From Rhodococcus sp. G-MC3 (GTDB lineage Bacteria > Actinomycetota > Actinomycetes > Mycobacteriales > Mycobacteriaceae): a stretch of 64,000 bases of DNA. Positions 55,980-64,000 of this stretch are shown here, piece after piece (within the stretch, counting starts at the first letter, position 1; each line of letters starts with the position of its first letter). Location: NCBI RefSeq assembly GCF_030063335.1, contig NZ_JASISW010000016.1:62001-126000 (forward strand), given 5' to 3'. Position numbers and translations under genes: made by a program. The notes beneath the pieces are model-generated. The model saw only the letters and a program-made list of their open reading frames with translations, ran no database searches and was not told the origin of the DNA.

Positions 55980-57002
55980 GTGAATCGTAGGATTGCCACT
56001 CTGGTCGCCGCTCTCGTGCCGGTCGTCGTACTCGGCGTCGTGGGTTCGGTGATCACCGTGCCGTTCGCCGCCCTCGGCCCAGGACCCACCTACAACACAC
56101 TCGGTGACGCCGGCGGTGTGCCGGTCGTGCAGATCGATGGAGCCGATGTCGACCCGACCACCGGTCATCTCAACATGACCACCGTTGCGGTAAGGGATCA
56201 ACTGAACATCTTCGAAGCGTTCGGGTTCTGGGTGAGCGGTCGCCAGGGCCTTGTGCCCCGTGAAGAGGTCTACCCGGCGGACAAGTCGAAGGAAGAGGTT
56301 CAGCAGAGCAATCAAGCAGACTTCGAGGAGTCCGAGGACAGTGCCGAACTGGCAGCGTTGCACCACCTCGGTCTACCCGTCGTCCTGGTCGTGGGGGCTG
56401 TCGCGCCGGACGGGCCTGCTGCGGGCCTGCTCGGTGCGGGCGAACGCTTGATTTCCGTCGCGGGTGATCCTGTCGAGACGGTCTCTGGCGTCCGAGACAC
56501 AGTGAGCACACGGGCGCCCGGCGAGTCGATCGATATCGTCGTGGAGAAGGACGGCGTCACGCGTACCGAATCCGTCGTGCTGGGCGCGAGGCCCGATGAT
56601 CCCGAAAGTGGCTACCTCGGCGTGACACCGGCAGAGGAGCCCGACGTGCCGTTCACCGTCAAGTTCAATCTCGCCGATGTCGGCGGCCCTTCGGCAGGCT
56701 TGATGTTCAGTCTTGCCGTCGTCGACAAGCTCAGTCCAGGCGAACTGAGCAACGGCGACTTCGTGGCAGGCACCGGAACCATCGACTCGACGGGTGCAGT
56801 CGGGCCCATCGGCGGGATTCCGTACAAGCTGATCGCAGCGCGTGAGGCAGGCGCTTCGACGTTCCTGGTGCCCGCACGCAACTGCGACGAGGCACTGCAG
56901 AACGTCCCCGACGGACTTCGGCTCGTGAAGGTCGACACTCTCGACAGCGCTATCGACTCACTGCAGTCGCTCGGCAGGGGGCAAGACGCACCGAGTTGTT
57001 GA
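55980..57002 (+). CDS. Membrane-anchored PDZ/Lon-like serine protease (Rv3194c-like)
   Basis: A 340-aa protein, exactly the length of Rv3194c. One N-terminal membrane helix (about 5-25), a PDZ domain (about 125-200) and a Lon-type proteolytic domain with catalytic Ser238 (GGPSAG) and Lys283, spaced as in Lon. There is no ATPase part, so it probably degrades substrates brought to it outside the membrane. GTG is preceded by TAATGT seven bases upstream: leaderless. Confidence 0.9.
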   Translation: MNRRIATLVAALVPVVVLGVVGSVITVPFAALGPGPTYNTLGDAGGVPVVQIDGADVDPTTGHLNMTTVAVRDQLNIFEAFGFWVSGRQGLVPREEVYPADKSKEEVQQSNQADFEESEDSAELAALHHLGLPVVLVVGAVAPDGPAAGLLGAGERLISVAGDPVETVSGVRDTVSTRAPGESIDIVVEKDGVTRTESVVLGARPDDPESGYLGVTPAEEPDVPFTVKFNLADVGGPSAGLMFSLAVVDKLSPGELSNGDFVAGTGTIDSTGAVGPIGGIPYKLIAAREAGASTFLVPARNCDEALQNVPDGLRLVKVDTLDSAIDSLQSLGRGQDAPSC

Positions 57003-57013
57003 TCGTGTCGGGA

Positions 57014-57673
57014 TCAGTCGTCGTCCACGACATCGAAAGTCGCGTACAAACCCTCGACGATTCCCGGTGCCAAGTTCTCGTAGACAAGAAGTTCGACGGG
57101 ACCGAAAGGATCTGCGTCGTCGTCGGGATGCATCTGAAGAAGAGTCAACGACGGGCCGTCCTTGACTATCGCTGCGATGAGACGCCCATCCTTGCGATCG
57201 GGATGGGACTGCGCGGCGTGCCGTGCGGCATCGTCGGCGGCATCTCGATCGGCCAACAACGGGACCAGCGCGTCGTCGAGCGCGGATTCCGCAGCGGGTG
57301 GTAGCACTACGATTTCCTGCACGAGGGCGCATCCGACGACGCCTTCGGGCCACGTGGTGGTGGCGAGGAATTCGTCGAGAGCCGGTGACCCGCCGCCGAT
57401 GTCCTCCGGCAGCGAATGCTGCTGGATCGGAGTGAGAGCCGAACCGTCGGCGAGATCGTCGAGCAATCCCGGTTCCGCGGCGGCCAGTACAGCGGTTGGT
57501 ACCAGTGCGAACAGCTGCGGGCGTTGCCCCCACCCTTCGCCGTCGACGAAGTCGGCCACCTCGCGGGCACACCTAGCCAATGCATGTTGCACGGACGCCG
57601 CGCCACCGAGGGAACTCGTGTGTCCGTCGGGGTCGGTGTCGTCGCCGAACAGGTCTTCGTTGAAATCGCTCAC
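57014..57673 (-). CDS. PPA1309 family protein
   Basis: A 219-aa acidic actinobacterial protein (PPA1309 family) with a GEGWGQRPQLFALVPT motif near residue 47 and an acidic DDDADPFGP stretch near the C terminus. No catalytic residues are evident and no function is known to me. GTG has a GGGAGG site. It is convergent with the Lon-like protease and divergent from the UPF0182 gene. Confidence 0.75.
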   Translation of the reverse strand: MSDFNEDLFGDDTDPDGHTSSLGGAASVQHALARCAREVADFVDGEGWGQRPQLFALVPTAVLAAAEPGLLDDLADGSALTPIQQHSLPEDIGGGSPALDEFLATTTWPEGVVGCALVQEIVVLPPAAESALDDALVPLLADRDAADDAARHAAQSHPDRKDGRLIAAIVKDGPSLTLLQMHPDDDADPFGPVELLVYENLAPGIVEGLYATFDVVDDD

Positions 57674-57857
57674 GCGCTCATCCTCCCATCGACGGTCCTG
57701 CCGGTCGTGCACGGCCGCGGTAAGTGGGTGACGGGTGTGAGCGGAAGGGTGAGCTGTTCCGTACAGTGGTTCCCAAATCGGACAGGCGGCGCACATCGTG
57801 TGTCGCCGAACCCATCAGCGATACCTGAAGGTGTCGCCCGAAGTTGGAGTGTGTCAC

Positions 57858-60812
57858 GTGGGCATGAGGGCCCCCACCGGATTACCGTCGCTATCGCGGC
57901 GGAGCCGGATTTTACTTGTTCTGGCCTTGGTCCTCGCAGCGTTGCTGCTTGTCGGTCCTCGCGTCATCGACACCTACACGAACTGGTTGTGGTTCGGGGA
58001 AGTCGGCTTTCGGCAGGTGTTCACCACGACACTGCTGACGCGCCTGGTGCTCTTCCTGCTCGTGGGCTTGTTTGTCGGGGTCGTGGTTTTTCTCGCGCTC
58101 ATGCTTGCATACCGCAATCGGCCTGTTTTCGTTCCCGTTGCGGGCCCGAACGATCCAATCGCTCGTTATCGCACGACGGTGATGAGCAGATTAAAACTGT
58201 TCGGCATCGGAATACCTCTTGTTTTCGGAGTGATTTCGGGTCTCGTCGCGCAGACGAGCTGGATTACGGTCCAACTCTTTTTGCACGGCGGCGATTTCGG
58301 CGTCGCCGACCCTCAGTTCAACTTGGACATCGGGTTCTACACGTTCGATCTACCGTTCTACCGCTTCGTGCTGAACTGGTTGTTTGTCGGCACACTGATC
58401 GCGTTTTTCGCGAACCTGGTCACCCATTACGTCTTCGGCGGTATCAGGCTGGCGGGCCGTGAAGGCGCACTCACTCGGGCCGCTCGAATTCAGTTGGCAG
58501 TGTTGGCCGGATCGTTCGTGCTGTTCAAGGCAATCGCCTACTGGTTCGACAGATACTCGCTCCTCTCGAGCAGCCGCAAGGAACCGATCTTTTCCGGAGC
58601 CGGCTTCACGGATATCAATGCAGTGCTGCCCGCGAAGCTCATTCTGCTTGCGATCGCATTGATCTGTGCTGCCGCCTTTTTCGCGGCAATCTTTCTCCGC
58701 GATCTGCGCGTTCCAGCGCTGGCAACTGCGCTTCTGGTCCTGTCGTCGATTCTGGTCGGGGCCGTATTCCCGTTGCTCATGGAGCAGTTCTCGGTGCGCC
58801 CAAACGCTGCGGAGAAAGAACGCCCGTATATCGAGCGGAACATCGCAGCTACCAGAGATGCGTACGGTATCGGCGACGACGTCGTCGAGTACCAGAACTA
58901 CTCGGGTGAGAGCTCGAAAAACCCTCGAGAAAGCCCCGCGGACATCACCACAATTGCCAACACGCGTCTGCTGGACCCGAACATTCTGTCGCGTACCTTC
59001 ACGCAGCAGCAGCAGCTGAAGAACTTTTTCGGCTTTCCCGACACATTGGACATCGACCGTTACGACATCGACGGCCAACTGCAGGATTATGTCGTCGCGG
59101 CGCGTGAACTCGCGCCTCAAAGTCTCACCGGCAACCAGACGGACTGGATCAACCGTCACACGGTGTACACCCACGGCAACGGTTTTGTAGCCGCTCCAGC
59201 CAATCGCGTGAATGCTGCGGTGCAGGATCCTGCAGCCGAAGGGGCCAGCAGTAACAGCGGTTACCCGATCTACACCGTCAGCGACATTGCGTCCGAGGGC
59301 ACCAAACAGGTGATACCCGTCGATCAGCCTCGGATCTATTACGGCGAAGTAATCGCCAAAGCGGATCCCGATTACGCGATAGTCGGTGCAGCCGGGGCGG
59401 GCGACCGAGAGTACGACACTGACGATTCGAACTACACGTACACGGGCGCGGGTGGGGTATCGGTTGGCAACTGGTTCAACCGTCTGGCGTTTGCCGCCAA
59501 GTACGCCGAGCGAAACATCTTGTTCTCGGGGGCAATCGGCGATGACTCCAAAATCATCTTCAACCGTGACCCACGTGATCGAGTCCAGAAGGTGGCGCCG
59601 TGGCTGACTACGGATAGTGACTCCTACCCGGCAGTAGTCGACGGAAAGATCGTGTGGATCGTCGACGGTTACACAACGCTGGAAAATTACCCGTATGCGC
59701 AACGGGCATCGCTCGATGGTTTGACAGCCGACAGCGTGGAGTCGACAACGGGTAGGGCGCTCCCGAAGGAAGAGGTTTCGTACATTCGAAACTCTGTGAA
59801 GGCGACCGTCGACGCGTACGACGGGTCGGTGACGCTGTACCAGGTTGACGACAAGGACCCCGTTTTGAACGCCTGGATGGGCGTGTTCCCCGACTCGGTC
59901 AAGCCCGGGTCCGAAATTCCATCCGAACTGCGTTCGCACTTTCGCTACCCAGAGGACCTTTTCAAGGTTCAGCGCGAGATGCTCGCGAAATACCACGTCG
60001 ACAACCCGAACGAGTTCTTCACCAACAATGCGTTCTGGTCTGTTCCCAGTGACCCGACAGGTGAAGGTGGGACAGGCAGCGAACTCAATCAACCGCCGTA
60101 CTACGTGTTGATCGGTGATCCGGAAACTGGAAAGCCGTCTTTCCGATTGACCAGTGCCATGGTCGGTTTCAATCGAGAACTTCTGTCTGCGTACATATCT
60201 GTGCGATCCGATCCAGACAACTACGGCAAGTTCACGGTGCTGCAGCTTCCCACCGACACGCAGACGCAGGGTCCGCAGCAGGCGCAGACCTCGATGGTCT
60301 CGGATGCTCGCGTGGCGTCGGACAGGACCCTGTTGGAGCAGTCGAACGAGTTCCAGTACGGCAATCTGTTGACGTTGCCCATTGCAGATGGCGGCATTCT
60401 GTACGTCGAGCCGTTGTACACGTCTCGGAAGAACGCTGCGACGTCGACATTCCCGCAGTTGACCAAGGTTCTGGTCAGTTATCGCGAACCGGGGGCCGAC
60501 GGTGGGGTACGCGTGGGGTATGCCCCAAGGTTGTCCGAAGCGCTCGATCAGGTTTTCGGTCCCGGAACAGGCACGGCTGCTACAGCTCCTGGTGGCGACG
60601 CGGCTGATCCGCAACCAACCGAGACACCGACGACGGGTGGCACCGTCACTGTGCCACCGGCCACAACGCCCAACCAGCCGACGGCCGCAGAGGTTCAGCG
60701 ACTGAATTCCGCTCTCGCCGACGTCAGGACGGCGCAGTCCAGCGGTGATCTGAGTCGACTGGGCGCAGCGTTCAACGCGTTGCAGCAAGCGATCGACGCG
60801 TACCAGCAGTAG
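57858..60812 (+). CDS. UPF0182 membrane protein (Rv3193c-like)
   Basis: A 984-aa protein with seven hydrophobic helices in the first 330 residues, then a large soluble domain (about 330-900) with the family motifs SVRPNAAEKERPYIERNIAATR (first part) and the later NPNEFFTNNAFW. The tail is a Pro/Thr-rich linker and a short helical end. UPF0182 is found across actinobacteria; its function is unknown. Start GTG 57858 matches the M. tuberculosis N terminus (MGMR). A terminator follows. Confidence 0.92.
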   Translation: MGMRAPTGLPSLSRRSRILLVLALVLAALLLVGPRVIDTYTNWLWFGEVGFRQVFTTTLLTRLVLFLLVGLFVGVVVFLALMLAYRNRPVFVPVAGPNDPIARYRTTVMSRLKLFGIGIPLVFGVISGLVAQTSWITVQLFLHGGDFGVADPQFNLDIGFYTFDLPFYRFVLNWLFVGTLIAFFANLVTHYVFGGIRLAGREGALTRAARIQLAVLAGSFVLFKAIAYWFDRYSLLSSSRKEPIFSGAGFTDINAVLPAKLILLAIALICAAAFFAAIFLRDLRVPALATALLVLSSILVGAVFPLLMEQFSVRPNAAEKERPYIERNIAATRDAYGIGDDVVEYQNYSGESSKNPRESPADITTIANTRLLDPNILSRTFTQQQQLKNFFGFPDTLDIDRYDIDGQLQDYVVAARELAPQSLTGNQTDWINRHTVYTHGNGFVAAPANRVNAAVQDPAAEGASSNSGYPIYTVSDIASEGTKQVIPVDQPRIYYGEVIAKADPDYAIVGAAGAGDREYDTDDSNYTYTGAGGVSVGNWFNRLAFAAKYAERNILFSGAIGDDSKIIFNRDPRDRVQKVAPWLTTDSDSYPAVVDGKIVWIVDGYTTLENYPYAQRASLDGLTADSVESTTGRALPKEEVSYIRNSVKATVDAYDGSVTLYQVDDKDPVLNAWMGVFPDSVKPGSEIPSELRSHFRYPEDLFKVQREMLAKYHVDNPNEFFTNNAFWSVPSDPTGEGGTGSELNQPPYYVLIGDPETGKPSFRLTSAMVGFNRELLSAYISVRSDPDNYGKFTVLQLPTDTQTQGPQQAQTSMVSDARVASDRTLLEQSNEFQYGNLLTLPIADGGILYVEPLYTSRKNAATSTFPQLTKVLVSYREPGADGGVRVGYAPRLSEALDQVFGPGTGTAATAPGGDAADPQPTETPTTGGTVTVPPATTPNQPTAAEVQRLNSALADVRTAQSSGDLSRLGAAFNALQQAIDAYQQ

Positions 60813-60835
60813 CCGGCCGGCTACGCTCAGCGCGA

Positions 60836-60882
60836 AGAAGCGGCACCGTCACCTCTCATTTCGAGGTGACGGTGCCGCTTCT
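60836..60882. terminator. Bidirectional intrinsic terminator
   Basis: AGAAGCGGCACCGTCACCTC at 60836-60855 pairs perfectly with 60863-60882 across a 7-base loop; it lies between the convergent UPF0182 and rpf genes. Confidence 0.9.
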
Positions 60883-60917
60883 CTGCTACGAATGCTGGGA
60901 ATGTCCCAGATCGGGAT

Positions 60918-61845
<928 letters not shown>

Positions 61846-61974
61846 TGGGATGTATCACCAGTAAAGTGTGGTCCAGGGCACTGAAATCACAACCCGAGGT
61901 GCAGTAATTCGCGTTCCTTACTATCTGATCCGAGCGCTGTGTAACGCGCGCTCGTTCCGATTGGTACATGTGAT

Positions 61975-62004
61975 TTGCATTCACCGGACACCGTCGGGTA
62001 ACTT
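61975..62004 (+). promoter_or_regulatory. Candidate tRNA-Met promoter
   Basis: TTGCAT at 61975-61980 and TAACTT at 61999-62004, 18 bases apart, end 11 bases before the tRNA. Confidence 0.45.
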
Positions 62005-62015
62005 AGCTTTTGCAG

Positions 62016-62089
62016 CGCGGGGTGGAGCAGCTCGGTAGCTCGCTGGGCTCATAACCCAGAGGTCGCAGGTTCAAATCCTGTCCCCGCTA
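62016..62089 (+). tRNA. Initiator tRNA-Met (CAT anticodon)
   Basis: A 74-base gene for initiator tRNA. The three G-C pairs of the anticodon stem (CTGGG / CCCAG) around CTCATAA, and the mismatched first base pair (C1 with T72) that stops elongator use, are both present. T-loop GGTTCAAATCC is normal; CCA is not encoded. The sequence is nearly the same as mycobacterial tRNA-fMet. A terminator follows. Confidence 0.97.
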
Positions 62090-62093
62090 CTAC

Positions 62094-62137
62094 AGATCAG
62101 GCCCGAGTCCCTTCAGGGGAGTCGGGCCTGATCTTTT
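62094..62137 (+). terminator. tRNA terminator
   Basis: AGATCAGGCCCGA at 62094-62106 pairs with TCGGGCCTGATCT at 62122-62134, followed by a T run. Directly follows the tRNA. Confidence 0.9.
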
Positions 62138-62225
62138 TGGCATTTCCGTAGGTCGAACGCACGCCGTGTCGTCGACGCCCTGGCCTCACATCGTTTCCGA
62201 GCGACCCAACCAAACTACGGATCGA

Positions 62226-62390
62226 CTAGTTACCGCGGTCGGAAGAATCGTCGGTACTTTCCTCGACATCATCGCTCGCCTTGGCCGTGAGATCGACTGT
62301 GTCGCCGCCTTCGAGGACAGTTAATTCCTGTTCGGCCTCGGCTATCAAGCCTTTCGCCTCGTCCTTGATCTTTTTCGCCCAATCGGACAT
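62226..62390 (-). CDS. Hypothetical acidic 54-aa protein
   Basis: A small ORF starting MSDWAKKIKDEAKGLIAEAE and ending in an acidic, Ser-rich tail (SDDVEESTDDSSD). The ribosome site GGAGGAGAG is excellent, which supports it as real. It has an amphipathic N-terminal helix, no membrane segment and no family I recognise. It is just downstream of the acyl-CoA synthetase on the same strand and may be in its operon. Confidence 0.65.
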   Translation of the reverse strand: MSDWAKKIKDEAKGLIAEAEQELTVLEGGDTVDLTAKASDDVEESTDDSSDRGN

Positions 62391-62438
62391 TATTCTGCTC
62401 TCCTCCGCTTCGACGTGTACCTCACCTATCTACCAGGT

Positions 62439-64000
62439 CTACTCGACGGACTGGTCGGCGGTCTGGTCGCTCGTCGTACTCATCTCGTCGTTGTGTACGA
62501 GTTGGGTTCGTAGAACCTTGCCTGTTGCATTTCTGGGTAACGCGTCGACGAACACGATGTCCCGAGGCACCTTGTACCGCGCGAGATTCGCCTTCACGAA
62601 ATCCTTGATGCCGTCGGGGTCTCGCGGGGAGAGCGGCGCTGGAACCACATACGCCTTCAATCGGTGCCCGAATTCAGGATCGGCGACGCCGACCACTGCG
62701 GCCTCGACGATGTCGGGATGGTCGGCAAGCAGGTTCTCCACTTCAAGCGGGTAGACGTTCTCGCCGCCGGACACGATCATGTCGTCGTCACGTCCGTCGA
62801 CGAACAGCAAGCCGTGGTGGTCGAAATGGCCGACGTCGCCAGTCGACAGCATTCCGTCGATTCGTTCCTTGTCTCGTCCGTCCGTATATCCCGAGAAGCT
62901 GAGTCCGCTGGAAACGAAGATCCGGCCGACGGTGCCCACTGTGGTCACGCGACTGCCATCGTTGTCGAACAATTCCACGTGACATGTGACGGGAGGGCGG
63001 CCGGCAGTATCAGGCGCGAGTGCGAGGTCTTCCGGTGTGGCGACGGTGGCAACGGCGACTTCGGTGGAGCCGTACAGATTGTGCAGAACGGGGCCGAACT
63101 GCCGCGCTGCTCGTCGGACGAGGTCGGGCGACATCGCTGATCCGGAAGCAAAGATGATCTGAAGGGCCGACGTGTCGTACTGCGCCAGTACCTCGGGGCC
63201 GAGATCGACGATTCGTTGCAGCATTGTCGGCACCAACACCAGCGAGTCGGCCCGATGGTCGGCAACAAGCCGCATCGTGTTCTCCGCATTGAACTTGCGG
63301 TGCATCACTACGGTGTTCTTCAGTGCGAGAGCCAAAGCGAACTGTGACAAGCCCGTTCCATGAAAAATGGGAGCGGCCATGATCATTGTCTGGTCGCGAC
63401 GCAGCGGGATGCGGTCGAGGAATTGAGCGGATGCCAGCGGCGACGTGTGATCGCGTGGTGCGCCCTTCGGGGTCCCTGTCGTGCCGCTCGTCAGTAGGAC
63501 GAATCCGCCAGGAGAGGCCGGTACCTGTACCGCGCCCGTCGATCGAGTGCTCTGGACGTCGTCGAGAGTCGGTATCGCGGTATCCGAGTTTCCCGACCAT
63601 GCCAGGTAGCGTTTGACCTCAGGAGCAAGCGCCGAAGCAAGGGTCGCGAATTCTTCGTCATACACAAATGTCCGGACTTGCTCGCGTGCAGCAACGTCGG
63701 CCAGCTGTGGCGGCGCAAAGCCGGTGTTGAGCATGACCAATCGGAGCCCGCCCTTGGCGGCTGCCAGCATCGTCAGGACCAGCCCGCGATGGTTGCGAGC
63801 CATCACGCCCACAACCGATCCGGCGCCGACCCCGTCACTGAGCCAACCCCGAACGAGCGCATTCGACCGTGCCTCCAGGTCACCGTAGGTGAGGGTTCCT
63901 AGTTCATCGACGATGGCCGGCGTGGTGATACCCGCGGTTGCGTGCGCGTGAACCGGGCCGGCGAAGGGGCCATATTTTCCGACCGCTCTGATGGCGGCGA
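62439..64000 (-). CDS. Acyl-CoA synthetase / FadD-type, partial
   Basis: At least 520 codons of an ANL-superfamily AMP-forming ligase; the N terminus is outside the window (the frame stays open to base 64000). The P-loop LLTSGTTGTPKG, NLYGSTEVAVATV, GDVGHFDHHGLLFVDGRDDD and the C-terminal Lys in PRNATGKVLR are present. It would activate a fatty or other carboxylic acid to an acyl-CoA. Closest in feel to FadD12/FadD2 types; the substrate is unknown. Confidence 0.92.
   Translation of the reverse strand, partial: AAIRAVGKYGPFAGPVHAHATAGITTPAIVDELGTLTYGDLEARSNALVRGWLSDGVGAGSVVGVMARNHRGLVLTMLAAAKGGLRLVMLNTGFAPPQLADVAAREQVRTFVYDEEFATLASALAPEVKRYLAWSGNSDTAIPTLDDVQSTRSTGAVQVPASPGGFVLLTSGTTGTPKGAPRDHTSPLASAQFLDRIPLRRDQTMIMAAPIFHGTGLSQFALALALKNTVVMHRKFNAENTMRLVADHRADSLVLVPTMLQRIVDLGPEVLAQYDTSALQIIFASGSAMSPDLVRRAARQFGPVLHNLYGSTEVAVATVATPEDLALAPDTAGRPPVTCHVELFDNDGSRVTTVGTVGRIFVSSGLSFSGYTDGRDKERIDGMLSTGDVGHFDHHGLLFVDGRDDDMIVSGGENVYPLEVENLLADHPDIVEAAVVGVADPEFGHRLKAYVVPAPLSPRDPDGIKDFVKANLARYKVPRDIVFVDALPRNATGKVLRTQLVHNDEMSTTSDQTADQSVE

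Noticed and set aside
58350..60788. Minus-strand open frame of 812 codons inside the UPF0182 gene
   Set aside because: Antisense shadow of a well-supported family member; composition is Arg/His-rich with no domain.

Overview
The window is GC-rich actinobacterial chromosome, most likely from Rhodococcus or a close relative in Nocardiaceae. The reasoning is gene order: read left to right it follows, in inverted orientation, the Mycobacterium tuberculosis block Rv3230c to Rv3193c almost gene by gene. That block holds an NADPH reductase and desaturase, rsgA, aroA, a ybaK-type deacylase, sigH-rshA, a biotinyl-domain protein, pdtaS, whiB1, a lipid kinase, gpm2, parA, rhlE, a DUF3107 protein, fasR, a DUF3152 protein, moeZ, an alkyltransferase-like protein, lipV, adnA-adnB, a K+ channel, nudC, mycoredoxin, uvrD2, whiB7, an ABC1 kinase, a cyclodehydratase-like protein, a zincin, a Lon-like PDZ protease and a UPF0182 protein. 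Homology calls rest on recognised motifs and remembered family sequences; no database search was run.

Layout. 1-4442: lipid desaturation (ferredoxin reductase and two paralogous membrane desaturases, with a shared palindromic operator). 4494-7346: rsgA, aroA and a YbaK-type deacylase on the minus strand. 7414-10921: redox stress and signalling (autoregulated sigH with its zinc anti-sigma factor, a 24-codon ribosomal protein bL37 gene, a biotinyl protein, PdtaS, and WhiB1 with a CRP-type site). 11251-25419: lipid kinase, small membrane protein, GNAT, phosphatase, DHA2 efflux pump, ParA, propeller protein, DEAD helicase, ferritin-like protein, FasR, DUF3152 metalloprotease-like protein, MoeZ and a TIGR02569 protein.

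25426-37920 is absent from this position in M. tuberculosis and reads as an inserted metabolic block: GntR/CynX transporter, then nitrite assimilation (narK, nirB, nirD, the HemD-fold regulator nnaR, a sirohydrochlorin chelatase), a MobA-MoeA fusion for molybdenum cofactor, a thioesterase and a MocR regulator. The gene set supplies nitrite uptake and reduction plus siroheme and Moco steps; nitrate reductase itself is not in the window.

37927-50983: DNA maintenance (ATL protein, hydrolase, AdnA-AdnB motor-nuclease, DoxX, K+ channel, NudC, mycoredoxin, UvrD2). 50984-54359: whiB7 behind a WhiB7-type promoter, a 107-codon upstream ORF and an intrinsic terminator (an attenuation leader), then an ABC1 kinase and an orphan E1-like TOMM-type protein. 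54486-64000: zincin, Lon-like protease, PPA1309 protein, UPF0182 protein, a secreted Rpf with a long structured leader, initiator tRNA-Met, a 54-aa ORF and a truncated acyl-CoA synthetase.

No insertion sequence, prophage or CRISPR array was seen. Many genes have a TANNNT hexamer six to eight bases before the start codon, as expected for leaderless mRNAs.
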